Shown here in pieces: positions 1 through 9,129 of a stretch of 64,000 nucleotides of DNA (position 1 is its first letter; every line of letters starts with the position of its first letter). A program made the translations under genes and the position numbers. The notes beneath the pieces were generated by a model, which worked only from the letters and a program-made list of their open reading frames with translations, did no database searches and was not told where the DNA came from. This stretch comes from Halosolutus halophilus (GTDB lineage Archaea > Halobacteriota > Halobacteria > Halobacteriales > Natrialbaceae). Where the stretch lies: positions 2,480,001-2,544,000 of the forward strand of contig NZ_CP094974.1 of NCBI RefSeq assembly GCF_022869805.1, written 5' to 3'.

Positions 1-194
1 CTGCGAAGGTCACCGAACACGAACCCGACAGGGCGTTCGCTGGCACGGCGTTGCTCGGCGGCCTGGCAGTCCTGCTGACTGGAGGGACCGTCGACGGATG
101 GCTGGCGTTCGTCGGCTGTCTCGGTGGTACCGCAGGATGGTGGGTCATAACCAGACCGTCGATCTGGAAGGTCTGGCGCGGAGTAACGCAGTAA
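1..194 (+). CDS. C-terminal end of a small membrane protein (partial)
   Basis: An open frame enters from the left edge, with codons in phase with base 3, and stops at TAA 192-194. About 63 residues are visible. They start polar (AKVTEHEPDR) and continue with two glycine/alanine/leucine-rich hydrophobic stretches separated by a short GTVDGW turn, then a basic tail ending WKVWRGVTQ. This is the pattern of two membrane helices with a cytoplasmic C-terminus. The start lies outside the window. I do not recognise the family, so no function is proposed. Codon use is typical of the surrounding GC-rich genes, which supports real coding. Confidence 0.55.
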   Translation, partial: AKVTEHEPDRAFAGTALLGGLAVLLTGGTVDGWLAFVGCLGGTAGWWVITRPSIWKVWRGVTQ

Positions 195-725
195 CTCCCC
201 GGCGTCGTCACCTTGAATGTGAGGCGCTGTTCTCACGGACGGCACGGGGTGCCGCGGTGTGCACCAGAATCGGGACTGATACAACCGTCACGGTGCCGAT
301 ACCCCGTGTCCAATGGTGAAAGCGCCACTCGATCGAGTAACCACGACTAACGAGCCGTCGACCCGCACGCCGTCCCAGAAATAGTTCCGGAGGATCTCGA
401 ACTGCCGTTTGTAACACGCTACCCGTCGATTTCTCTGGCAGAAACAGTAGTCTGAATCGATCACTCGATTCAAAAACGCTCCGTTCGACCGTGCGAGACC
501 GCTTTGAACAGTATTCGATCGATTGTCCCGGTGACAGGAGGTCCGTCTCGTCAGGGATGGTGGAGAAGCACGGGATTTCGCTCGAGTAGTCGACGCATGA
601 GGTCTCGGTAGCCCCCTTGTTCTCTGCGACAACTGGTAGATAACAAAGCAAGTCTTCGAGATAGGTCGGTTTGCGATGCGCAGATTCAGCAAAAAAGACT
701 CTCACGGCGAATCGCAGATCGATCC
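195..725. other. intergenic stretch, no supported gene
   Basis: About 530 bases separate the first membrane protein from the repeat surface protein. The open frames here are on the minus strand, overlap one another in different phases, are rich in Arg, Ser and Cys and look unlike haloarchaeal proteins. The last part (about 600-725) is less GC-rich and presumably carries the promoter of the downstream gene. I see no clear TATA at the usual distance and no RNA gene. Confidence 0.4.
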
Positions 726-2555
726 ATGAAAGTTACGACAGCGAAACGATCACGGTTTACGACGATTTTAGTCGCCTGTATGGTCGTCTTGTCGATGGTA
801 GCAGCCGCCGGACCGGCCGCTATCGCGGGAGAGGACAACGACGACGGTATGCAGACGATCGAAATGGAGAACGGTGAGGCGCTCTACCTCTCGTTCGGTG
901 CCGATCTCGGCGACATGTCGTTAGAGGAGTACGTCGAGGAGCACGCGGACGAGAGCGGTACGTCGAACTCGGAGGTCATCCAGTACCAGGACGTTGATCA
1001 GGTAAACATCAACGAACAGGGACAGGCGGTCTCCATCTCCATCGATGGCGGTGAGGCCACTGCCATCCAGGAGGTCAACCAGGAGAACAACAACTCCCAG
1101 ATCGGCCAAGCGGCCGCGGAGAACTTCGCCGGCCACGAGACGATGTTCGAGGACGTCGGCGACGTCTACCTGATCATGGGTGACGGCGACAAGCAGTTCG
1201 ACGGCTGGGGGATCGTCGACGACAACGGCGAGGCGACGGTCACCCAGACCGCCGAGGCGTCCGTCTCCCAGGCCCAGGAGGTCAGTCAGGCGAACGTCAT
1301 CCAGAACACCACCGCGCTCGCGTACGCCGAAGACGAGAGTACGGCGACCGCGGTGCAGGTGACCGAACAGTCGAACCTGAACCTCCAGGAGGGGTCGGCG
1401 AACGCGACGAACGTGTACGGCGATAACTACGACGGAGACAAACACAAGAAGGGCGACGACGGTGACGCCGCGACTGCCGCCCAGGCCGCGAGCGCAACCG
1501 TCGAACAGGCCCAGGAGGTCCAGCAGATAAACGTTCACGAGCGGAACGCCGCCGTCGCCATCGCAGTCGGTGACAACGCGTCCGCGACGGCCGTTCAGAT
1601 CAGCGAGCAGTCGAACATCAACGAACAGATCGGGACCGCAGAAGCCATCAACGTCCTGATGGAATCCGCGGGAATGCACGTCGCGACCGCGAGCACCGAC
1701 GGTACCACCGACGTCGTGAGCCAGGACAGCGCGGACTACCCCGAGCCCAAGGACAAGAAGGGCGACCACGCTGACGACGGCGTCACGCAGGCCGCCGAGG
1801 CCAGCGTCACGCAGTACCAGAGCGTCGAACAGGTGAACTTCAACCTCAACAGTTCGGCCCAGGCGATCGCCACGGGCGGGAGCGAGGCTGAAGCGGTACA
1901 GCTGACCTACCAGCAGAACATCAACGCGCAGGTCGCCTCCGCCGAGGCCCTGAACGTCTTCCTCGAAGACGCCGACGGGGACCACGACAAGAAAGACAAG
2001 AAAGGGGATGGCGACTACGAAGAGGGCCACGACTACGAGGGTGTCTTCACGACCGAGACGACGACCGCGACGATCAACGGTGACGGGGTCGGGGACACCA
2101 ATATGACGGCCTTCGACTACGACGGCTCCAACGATCAGCTAAACGACGTCGACCAGTACTCGAACGCGGAGATCGAGCAGAGTCAGAACGTCACGCAGGT
2201 GAACCTTGTTAACTCGAACACCGCACTAGCGGTCGCCGAGGACGAGGGAAGTGCCTCCGCGTTCCAGATCAGCATGCAGGAGAACGAGAACGTCCAGATC
2301 GCCAACGCAGAGGCGACGTCGGTCCACGAGGAACCAGTCGACGACGAGGACGAGAAAGACCAGGACGATGAGGACGAGAAGGACCACGACGAGGAGCAGA
2401 CGAACGACGACGAGGAGTCCGACACGGTCGAAGAGACGAAATCCGAATCCGAATCCGACGACGACACCAAGAAGGACGACTCGATGCCCGGCTTCGGGGC
2501 CGCAGTCGCTCTCGTCGCGATGCTCGCCGCAGCGATGCTCGCGAGGCGCACGTAA
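726..2555 (+). CDS. secreted curlin-like repeat surface protein with PGF-CTERM anchor
   Basis: 609 residues. Residues 1-35 form a Sec-type signal peptide (basic start, hydrophobic core, AIA-G junction). Five related blocks follow at about 82-133, 176-230, 255-310, 357-411 and 480-533. Each has the pattern Q-x3-V-x-Q-x-N, then alternating A-x-A residues, then Q-x3-Q-x-N-x-N. The alternation of polar Gln/Asn with Ala/Val resembles curlin (CsgA) repeats and predicts stacked beta strands. Blocks 2-5 are separated by charged Asp/Lys linkers such as DKHKKGDDGD. Residues 536-585 are a very acidic Ser/Thr/Asp/Glu stalk, followed by PGF (588-590), a hydrophobic helix and ARRT. In haloarchaea the PGF-CTERM tail is processed by archaeosortase ArtA and lipid-anchored. 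It stands alone, with no csg-like secretion partners nearby. The amyloid-like fold is an inference from the pattern. Confidence 0.82.
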   Translation: MKVTTAKRSRFTTILVACMVVLSMVAAAGPAAIAGEDNDDGMQTIEMENGEALYLSFGADLGDMSLEEYVEEHADESGTSNSEVIQYQDVDQVNINEQGQAVSISIDGGEATAIQEVNQENNNSQIGQAAAENFAGHETMFEDVGDVYLIMGDGDKQFDGWGIVDDNGEATVTQTAEASVSQAQEVSQANVIQNTTALAYAEDESTATAVQVTEQSNLNLQEGSANATNVYGDNYDGDKHKKGDDGDAATAAQAASATVEQAQEVQQINVHERNAAVAIAVGDNASATAVQISEQSNINEQIGTAEAINVLMESAGMHVATASTDGTTDVVSQDSADYPEPKDKKGDHADDGVTQAAEASVTQYQSVEQVNFNLNSSAQAIATGGSEAEAVQLTYQQNINAQVASAEALNVFLEDADGDHDKKDKKGDGDYEEGHDYEGVFTTETTTATINGDGVGDTNMTAFDYDGSNDQLNDVDQYSNAEIEQSQNVTQVNLVNSNTALAVAEDEGSASAFQISMQENENVQIANAEATSVHEEPVDDEDEKDQDDEDEKDHDEEQTNDDEESDTVEETKSESESDDDTKKDDSMPGFGAAVALVAMLAAAMLARRT

Positions 2556-3085
2556 CAGCGAGCACCGTTTCCGACGAAACGGCTCCGGTCGAGTGTAATC
2601 GGTCGAATTTCGACGACTCGTTTTTTCGGACGTCGGCAGCCAGAGACAGTGTTGCAACGGCCGCGGGATCGAATTGCGTATGGCGGACCGTCAGCGTACG
2701 TCGAGTCCTCAGCGGACGGCGGATCGTCAGTTGCTCGTATCGTCGGTATTCGACGAGTCGAGAGCCGCGCCCTCGCCGCGGTGCTCGGCCAGCGCTTCAT
2801 CGATCGTCAACTCGCCGGCCGCAACCCGCCACAGTTCGAAGTCCTCGGTGGCGACGACGATAACGACTGCCCCCTTCGGGACCGATTCGAATAAACGTAC
2901 ACGATCCACCGCGGACCCCCGGGCGCGATCGATTCGAGGGGGACGCTCTGATCCGTCGCCCGGCCGATCGCTTCGGATACGGGGCTACCCGTTCGAGACG
3001 TCCTTCGGTGAGTCGAAGCAGTGGCTCAAGTGAGGAAATAGAATCACGATAGCGACGGTAGACGCTCCTGAGTAAACGATCACTG
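2556..3085. other. gap between the surface protein and the nucleotidyltransferase, holding a gene remnant
   Basis: 530 bases with no intact gene. The centre is occupied by a shortened copy of the RuvX-like gene located at 18419-19183, annotated separately. The flanks show nothing I can assign. Confidence 0.5.
2727..2900 (-). pseudogene. internally deleted copy of the RuvX-like gene at 18419-19183
   Basis: Read on the minus strand, this carries the start region of the gene at 18419-19183 (AVVIVVATEDFEL against AVIVVATEDFEVY) joined directly to its C-terminal segment (RVAAGELTIDEALAEHRGE in both). About 200 internal codons are missing. Bases 2772-2830 match 18458-18516 over 59 identical positions, and 2836-2905 align with the start and promoter region near 19150-19220. 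The TATA-like box is preserved near 2889-2898. The codon matching the parent's probable GTG start is GTT here, and one extra base lies just upstream. The missing core includes the putative catalytic residues, so any product would be inactive. The high identity suggests a recent event. Confidence 0.82.
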
Positions 3086-3859
3086 TCAGTCGGTCGCGGA
3101 CTCCGGTTCTTCCATGATTTCTGCTTCGATGGCACCAGTCCGACTCGATTCGTCCTGTAGCTGCTCCGCGGCGCGATCTCTGTCTTCGGGGTAGCCGACG
3201 TCGACTCGCCATCCTTCCATACGGATGGCATCGATGGTTCGGCCGGATTGGATTAACAGGTCGATAGCGGCTGGAAGTTCGTACTCGCCCCTGTCCGACG
3301 GCTGGACGAGGTGACAGGCGTGAAAGATCGCCGGCGTGAACGTATAGAAGCCAGTCATCACGAGATTCGACGGCGGATCGTCCGGCTTTTCGACCACTTT
3401 GACGATCTCACCGTACTCGTTCGTGTCGAGTACACCGTAGCGGGACGCCTCTTCGTACGGTACCTGTTCGACGAGAAAGGCCGCGTCGGCGCGGTCTTCC
3501 TGCTGACGATTGACGACGTCCGCCAGGTTTGCCCGGAAGACGTTGTCACCGAGCATCAGCATGAAGTCACCGTCCACGTGGGGTTTTGCTTGCAGAATCG
3601 CGTGGGCCAGCCCAAGCTGTTCGCGCTGGTGGGCGTAGGTGATCGGAACGCCCTCGTATTCGTCACCGTACCGATTGATGATCTGTTCTTTCAGGTACCC
3701 GACGACGACGATCAACTCGTCGACGCCGATTTCGAGGAGGTTGTCGAAGGCGTCCTCGATGATGGGGCGTCCGTCGACCTCTACGAGTACCTTGGGTTTG
3801 TCCTCCGTATGTGGGCGCAGGCGCGTTCCCTTCCCTGCCGCCAAGACGACTGCTTGCAT
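3086..3859 (-). CDS. sugar-phosphate nucleotidylyltransferase (RfbA/AglF-like)
   Basis: 257 residues, usual for the family. The N-terminal signature GKGTRLRPHTEDKPK (residues 9-23) is the nucleotide-binding loop of NTP-transferases that make UDP- or dTDP-sugars. MLGDNVF near residue 103 is the metal-binding Asp region and VEKP near 166 is a conserved sugar-site motif. No left-handed beta-helix acyltransferase domain follows, so it is a short single-domain form. The likely reaction is sugar-1-phosphate plus NTP to NDP-sugar in the cytoplasm, feeding the glycan locus to its right. It is divergent from the epimerase across a 357-base gap. Whether the sugar is glucose or another hexose cannot be told. 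Haloferax AglF is one relative with a glycosylation role. Confidence 0.85.
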   Translation of the reverse strand: MQAVVLAAGKGTRLRPHTEDKPKVLVEVDGRPIIEDAFDNLLEIGVDELIVVVGYLKEQIINRYGDEYEGVPITYAHQREQLGLAHAILQAKPHVDGDFMLMLGDNVFRANLADVVNRQQEDRADAAFLVEQVPYEEASRYGVLDTNEYGEIVKVVEKPDDPPSNLVMTGFYTFTPAIFHACHLVQPSDRGEYELPAAIDLLIQSGRTIDAIRMEGWRVDVGYPEDRDRAAEQLQDESSRTGAIEAEIMEEPESATD

Positions 3860-4217
3860 GTGCCGCCAACCACTTCGAATCCGGGTAAATAGCTGTCACC
3901 TGCATTTTCAGCGGTCGTCGATTCGACTGTGCGGACACGTTTCCGTCGATAATCGACTCGAACACCTGGCGAAAATTAGCCGTATACCCAGAATTAGACG
4001 GTTCTTTGTCCACAGATCTTGTCATTCTACGCTATTAACGTATGGAAGTATAATGTACTGATTCGGTGTGGAGGCGTGGTATGGGCGAACTCGAGGGGCC
4101 CGGCCACGCACTTGCAACAGAGACGAAAGTACCGTGGACAATCGGGGACACGGCTGAACAGAGAGATACCGGTCGAGTACGAACTGGAGCCGATGTCGTA
4201 CCGCAGTTCGATCGGCC
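3860..4217. other. divergent promoter region between nucleotidyltransferase and epimerase
   Basis: The 358 bases between two divergently read sugar genes are AT-richer than the genes. The run around 4030-4060 (ATTAACG, TATAATGT) contains candidate TATA boxes. I see no supported gene or RNA. Confidence 0.4.
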
Positions 4218-5201
4218 ATGAACGTACTCGTTACCGGCGGTGCCGGGTTCATCGGTTCGCACGTCGCCGAACGACTGCTCGACCGAGGTCACCACGTCGT
4301 CACGCTCGACGTCCTCGATTCGTATTACGATCGCTCGATCAAGCGACGGAACCTGCGGATCTGTCGTGAAACCGGCGGCGATCGATTCGAGTTCGTCGAA
4401 GGATCGATTACTGACGAGCGAACGGTACGCGACGTCATCTCGAGTCGCGACGTCGACGTGATCTATCACAAGGCCGCCCAGGCGGGCGTCCGCACGAGCG
4501 TCGAGAATCCCCACAAACCCCACGAAATCAACACGACCGGACTACTGACAGTGCTCCAGGCCGCAGACGAACACGGCGTCGATCGGCTCATCAACGCCTC
4601 GTCGTCGTCGGTGTACGGCGACGCGGACACCCTGCCGTACGTGGAAGATGCCCGGACTCGGCCCCGGAGCCCCTACGCCGTCACGAAACGTACCGGGGAA
4701 CACTACTGTCGCGTCTGGAACGACGTCTACGACGTTCCGACAGTCAGTTTACGGTATTTCACCGTCTACGGGCCGCGGATGCGCCCGAACATGGCGATCA
4801 CGAACTTTACGTCCCGCTGTCTCAACGGAAAGCCGATGCAGATTTACGGCGATGGCCGGCAGAGCCGGGATTTCACCCACGTCGCCGATGTCGTCGACGC
4901 GAACGTAGCCTTGCTCGAGACCGACGCGGCCGATGGCGAGGTGCTGAACGTCGGGTCGACCGGCAACATCACGATCGTGGAACTGGCCGAACACGTCGCC
5001 GAGGCGACCGGCGGTGAGTTCGAACTCGAGTACACCGAGCCGAAAGCGGCGGACGCACGCCACACCCACGCCGACGTGTCGAAAGCCCGGAATCTGATCG
5101 GGTACGAGCCGTCGATATCGATTCGAGACGGAGTCTCGGCGTTCGTCGACTGGTACCGGCAGAACCGCGATTGGTACGAGCCGCTCGTCGTTCAGTCGTG
5201 A
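4218..5201 (+). CDS. NAD-dependent sugar epimerase/dehydratase (extended SDR)
   Basis: 327 residues. The N-terminal GGAGFIG (7-13) is the Rossmann NAD-binding loop. SSSSVYG (128-134) and YAVTK (153-157) supply the Ser/Tyr/Lys catalytic set of extended short-chain dehydrogenases. RYFTVYGPRMRPNMA is close to that of UDP-glucuronate 4-epimerases and UDP-glucose 4-epimerases, which act on NDP-sugars in the cytoplasm. Its position beside a nucleotidylyltransferase and membrane glycosyltransferases fits supply of an activated sugar. An ATG at 4218 follows a gene-free region. The exact sugar is unknown. UDP-glucuronate epimerase is my first guess, based on the YDRSIKRRNL region. Confidence 0.85.
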   Translation: MNVLVTGGAGFIGSHVAERLLDRGHHVVTLDVLDSYYDRSIKRRNLRICRETGGDRFEFVEGSITDERTVRDVISSRDVDVIYHKAAQAGVRTSVENPHKPHEINTTGLLTVLQAADEHGVDRLINASSSSVYGDADTLPYVEDARTRPRSPYAVTKRTGEHYCRVWNDVYDVPTVSLRYFTVYGPRMRPNMAITNFTSRCLNGKPMQIYGDGRQSRDFTHVADVVDANVALLETDAADGEVLNVGSTGNITIVELAEHVAEATGGEFELEYTEPKAADARHTHADVSKARNLIGYEPSISIRDGVSAFVDWYRQNRDWYEPLVVQS

Positions 5202-5259
5202 AACGTGATCGTTCGGTGGCCCGCTACGGGAATTCTAAGGGTTGGACGTGGAAAAGCGA

Positions 5260-7008
5260 ATGATGGGTTCGACGCACCGGTCCGTGGGTCAGACTGCCGT
5301 TAGATACCTGCTCTACGTGACAGTCGGGCTCGTGGCGCTCGATGTCGTCGTCGATATCGGGTCGATCGTTCCAATCGATCGACTGACGCTCATCGTGGCA
5401 GGTGCGCTCGTATTGGCTTCCGCCATCAGGTACGTCGGACCCGAGTCTGAAATCGGGGCGAGAGCGCTCTCGCCGTCGGTTCGACAGCCTTCGGATCGAA
5501 CCGTCGCGATAATTCTGCTCGGGTTGCTCGTCGCCGGCGGCATGCTCCGTGCGTACGCGCTGGGCGCTCAGAGTTTCTGGTTCGACGAGGCGATTTCGAC
5601 GAACGCCGCGATCGCCGTTCTCGAGACCGGCCGACCGACGTTTCCGTCGGGGTACACGTACTGGCGGGCGTTTCCACAGACGCTCGTGATGGCGGGATCG
5701 ATGGCGGTGTTCGGAACCGGAGAAGCGGCTGCGCGAGCACCGTCGGTCGTCTTCGGCGTCGCGACGATCGGCGTGACCTACTGGCTCGGACGCGAGGTCG
5801 GCGGGCCGCGCGTCGGGTTGCTCGCGGCTGCGCTCGTCACGTTTGCGACCTGGGAAATCGCCTGGAGCAGGCAGGCACGCATGTACCAGCTGTTTCAGTT
5901 GTCGTACGTTCTCGCACTCGTACTTCTATTGCGAGTCGAACGAACGTGGTTCGGCGATAAACGGTCGGTCGTTGCCCTCGCAGCCGTCAGCGTCCTGGCC
6001 GCGTTGACACACCAGATCGGGTACGTGCTGTTGCCGATCGCCGTCGCGTATCTCGGACTCACAGGTCTGATCGACGGGCGACTCTCCGGACGCATCGTCG
6101 GTAGTCTTCTCGTCGGGTCGCTGGTTCTCCTGTTCGCAGTCGAGTTCGTCACGTCGGGATTTACGGGCGCGATCGAGAGTGTGTCGACCACTGACGTGGA
6201 CTACCAGGAGGCGTACACTGACTGGCTGGTAGAGGAGTTTCACGCGTTCGTCTATCTCGCAGTTGTGGGTTCGGCACTGACGTTCTACCGTGGCCGATAT
6301 CGATCCGGGACGTTGCTCGTACTTGCGGTCGCTCCTGCGGCCTGGATACTCAGTTTCCACACGGAACTGTTCGCCAGTCGGTACCTCTACTTCGTCGTCC
6401 CCGTCTTGTTTCTGTGGGCCGCGGTGACGGTCGACTTCGTGGCCGTCGGCGTGGCCGATCGGGGACGGGCGATCGGTGATCGTCTTCTGGACGCGGATTC
6501 GTCCGTCTCTCGAGCCGACGGCGGGACGGCGACGGCATGTGTCGCTTGTTCCGTGGCGATCGCGTCCGTCGTCCTATTGGGGTTCGGCGGCGGGTTCACC
6601 GTTACGCCACACGCGGAGTACGAGTTGGGGCCGAACGCCCCACAGCCCGAGTTCGCAGATGCGTACGAGTACGTGAACGAGCATCGAGAATCAGGGGATG
6701 TGATCGTAGCGGGCTGGACAGCGACGGGTGTGTACTACGCCGGCGGTGTCGACTACTGGCTGGCACACGATCTGACGGGCTCTGGAGGGAACTGGACAGT
6801 CGACGGCGTGGATCAGTATGCGGGCGCGGAACCGATCCGAAGCGCGGACGATCTTGAGGCCGTGATGGACGACAACGAGCGCGGCTGGATTGTGGTGGAC
6901 GAGATGGCATTGGCACGACAGCCTCATGAACTGCGCTCGGAGCTCGAGGCGATGCCGAATTATCGGTCGGACTCGGTCTACGTCTTCCACTGGGATGGTG
7001 ACGACTGA
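5260..7008 (+). CDS. GT39-like polytopic membrane glycosyltransferase
   Basis: About 582 residues with roughly 11-12 hydrophobic helices. The extracytoplasmic loop after the second or third helix carries SFWFDEAIS, matching the conserved Asp-Glu of ArnT/PMT-type enzymes (GT39/GT83) that use lipid-linked sugars. The C-terminal soluble part after the last helix holds a GDVIVAGW region, as in other archaeal members. The frame can be opened from a TTG at 5242, but two adjacent ATGs at 5260 and 5263 are better starts. It lies 58 bases after the epimerase on the same strand and is probably co-transcribed with it. It converges on a second enzyme of the same type (7018-9129). The acceptor (protein, polysaccharide or lipid) is not visible from sequence. 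Confidence 0.75.
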   Translation: MMGSTHRSVGQTAVRYLLYVTVGLVALDVVVDIGSIVPIDRLTLIVAGALVLASAIRYVGPESEIGARALSPSVRQPSDRTVAIILLGLLVAGGMLRAYALGAQSFWFDEAISTNAAIAVLETGRPTFPSGYTYWRAFPQTLVMAGSMAVFGTGEAAARAPSVVFGVATIGVTYWLGREVGGPRVGLLAAALVTFATWEIAWSRQARMYQLFQLSYVLALVLLLRVERTWFGDKRSVVALAAVSVLAALTHQIGYVLLPIAVAYLGLTGLIDGRLSGRIVGSLLVGSLVLLFAVEFVTSGFTGAIESVSTTDVDYQEAYTDWLVEEFHAFVYLAVVGSALTFYRGRYRSGTLLVLAVAPAAWILSFHTELFASRYLYFVVPVLFLWAAVTVDFVAVGVADRGRAIGDRLLDADSSVSRADGGTATACVACSVAIASVVLLGFGGGFTVTPHAEYELGPNAPQPEFADAYEYVNEHRESGDVIVAGWTATGVYYAGGVDYWLAHDLTGSGGNWTVDGVDQYAGAEPIRSADDLEAVMDDNERGWIVVDEMALARQPHELRSELEAMPNYRSDSVYVFHWDGDD

Positions 7009-7017
7009 GCATCGATC

Positions 7018-9129
7018 TTACTCGATCATGCTCTCGTTGAAGTAGTACACCTCTACGTTGGTGTTGTCGACGCCGCTACCGTGGCGTTTCTCGAAGTGTT
7101 CGTCGGCGTACTCCCGGATTTCCGGGTGGACGTGATACGACTTGTCCGTCTCCCACGTTATCCACCCCGATCCGTGCCGTTCGAGGTCGTCGTAGAACTC
7201 GTCGGGTTTGTACTCCTGGTTGTTCTCCATGTCTATCACTGTGGTGTCGCTCGGCAGTTCCCGCAAGTAGTAATCGCGTGGATACTGGGCGAACAGAACT
7301 TCCCCGTCGGAGTTGAACTCTTCAACGATTGTCCCGTAGGCAGTCGTAAAGTCCTCGCTGTCTTCGTAGTAGTAGTCCTCGTAGTCGGTCGCGATCGGGT
7401 AGACTATACTGGTCACGAGCAGGAGTACCAGCATGACCTGGAGAATCGGGACGTCAATGGCTCGCACGAATTCAGCGTACGCGAACAGGACGAGTGCGAG
7501 ACCGAACGGAACGACGTGGACGATGTACGCAAAACTGGCGTACCGATCACCGACGTAGAGGTAGAAGACGAGCGAGAACAGACAGAGGACGTAAAGAAAG
7601 ATCAGCTTCTGTCTACGCGGCCCGTTCTCGATCCGCTGGAGCGTTACGAGTCCAGCGACGAAGAACACGATACCGAGCGCTGATTCGAATGGGAACTGAA
7701 GGAGATATTCGACGTAGACTGTGTTATTCCGTTCGAAGAAGGACAGGAACTGCTCGAGAAACTGCGCATAAGGTGTCCACTGGGCGAGAAGTGCCAGGGC
7801 GATTATCCCGACGAGTCCAAGTCCCCATGCAGTCCAGTACTTTCGTTCGCCCGTCGTCATCGCCCGATAGACGACGTAGACGTACGTCGCGGCCAGCACG
7901 ATCAGAGCGTTGTAGTGGATCTGGTACGCGACGTAGAGGACCGGAACGGTCACGAACCCCAGCGTGAGATTGAAGTCGAAGTACTGCTCGACGGCGGCGT
8001 TGAGCCGATCGTTCCGTAAGTCGAGGGAATTCCCTTCCGTCGTGGCCCGAAAGACGAGATACGTGAGCACGAGAAACAGCGGGAGCAACAATGCGTACAT
8101 ACGCGCCCAGCGGAAGTAAAAGAGTAGGCGTGGGTAGACGGCGGCTCCCGCGCTGGTCGCGAGTGCGACCGTCCTATGTTCGGTGAAGTGCCAGACGACG
8201 AGGTAGCAGATGGGGATGAACGCGACGCCGAAGAGGGCGGAGATCAGCCGTGCCGACCACTCGGAAACCCCGAATATTGCGTACGACGCCGCGACGAGCA
8301 GAGTATGTGGCCACGCACGATCGTAGTACCGGTCCGCATGCCCGTCCCTGATCCAGTCCCACAGGTACAGTTCGCCGGTGTAGTAGTAGCTGGCGGCCGC
8401 GTCGGCTACCAGGTACTCGTCGCCCTGCAGGTGGAACGCACCCAGTCGATAGATGTAGAGGATCGCTGCCAGCACCGTCGCCGCTCCGATGCCCAGGACG
8501 AAGACGCTCACACCGGCGACAGTCAGGGGCTCTTGGTGTGTGTCCGGACGGTTTCGAATGTCCTCCTTCCAGAGAACGAGCCCGACGAGAACGAGCGCCA
8601 ACAGGTATGTTCCCGAAGTGACGTACTCGTCGATCGAATCGGAGAAAACCGACGAGAGGGCAACGACGGTAACAAGCACGGCACCGATTTTCGTCGCGAG
8701 GATCGCACGTTCGCTGTCGTCTAACGCGAGCGAGAGCGTCAGCAGAAACACGGTGAGGGAGAACAGAGCGGTGAGGTTCACGTGGTGGTGGATCTCGAGT
8801 CGACTGTAAGCCAGACCCACTAGCAGGACGTACAGAACAATCAGGTTTCGCGTAGTGAGACGGACGATCATCTCAATGTCCGACGGGTCGATTCTATCGA
8901 ACGGTTGCGAGAGTCGATTCGAGTACGGAAATCGATCGCCGTACAGCCACGTTACGGCGAGGGCGCCGCCGACGAACGAGAGTGCGATCAGCCGGTCGGT
9001 CGAAAGGTGAGACGACACCTCGAGGACGTCACCGACGTCAAGGAGGAAGCCGGCGATGAGTACGATAACCAAGAAACGGCCGACCAACCCCATTGCATCG
9101 ACTTCCACGACCGCTGACCGTTCACCCAT
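7018..9129 (-). CDS. large GT39-like membrane glycosyltransferase
   Basis: 703 residues with about 14 hydrophobic helices. The loop GDEYLVADAAASYYYTG carries the acidic pair of the GT39/GT83 active-site loop, and a downstream WARMYALLLPLFLVL region is shared in kind with the convergent gene (RQARMYQLFQLSYVL). The C-terminal 100 residues are soluble and rich in Tyr and Asp. The start overlaps the stop of the LamG gene by 8 bases, so translation is probably coupled. Substrate and acceptor are unknown. Compared with its neighbour (5260-7008) it is longer and has extra N-terminal helices. It likely works at the membrane with a polyprenyl-phosphate sugar donor. Confidence 0.75.
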   Translation of the reverse strand: MGERSAVVEVDAMGLVGRFLVIVLIAGFLLDVGDVLEVSSHLSTDRLIALSFVGGALAVTWLYGDRFPYSNRLSQPFDRIDPSDIEMIVRLTTRNLIVLYVLLVGLAYSRLEIHHHVNLTALFSLTVFLLTLSLALDDSERAILATKIGAVLVTVVALSSVFSDSIDEYVTSGTYLLALVLVGLVLWKEDIRNRPDTHQEPLTVAGVSVFVLGIGAATVLAAILYIYRLGAFHLQGDEYLVADAAASYYYTGELYLWDWIRDGHADRYYDRAWPHTLLVAASYAIFGVSEWSARLISALFGVAFIPICYLVVWHFTEHRTVALATSAGAAVYPRLLFYFRWARMYALLLPLFLVLTYLVFRATTEGNSLDLRNDRLNAAVEQYFDFNLTLGFVTVPVLYVAYQIHYNALIVLAATYVYVVYRAMTTGERKYWTAWGLGLVGIIALALLAQWTPYAQFLEQFLSFFERNNTVYVEYLLQFPFESALGIVFFVAGLVTLQRIENGPRRQKLIFLYVLCLFSLVFYLYVGDRYASFAYIVHVVPFGLALVLFAYAEFVRAIDVPILQVMLVLLLVTSIVYPIATDYEDYYYEDSEDFTTAYGTIVEEFNSDGEVLFAQYPRDYYLRELPSDTTVIDMENNQEYKPDEFYDDLERHGSGWITWETDKSYHVHPEIREYADEHFEKRHGSGVDNTNVEVYYFNESMIE

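Noticed and set aside
208-705. Two overlapping minus-strand frames of 165 and 134 residues
   Set aside because: Composition rich in Ser, Arg and Cys, low in acidic residues, with no motif and conflicting frames.
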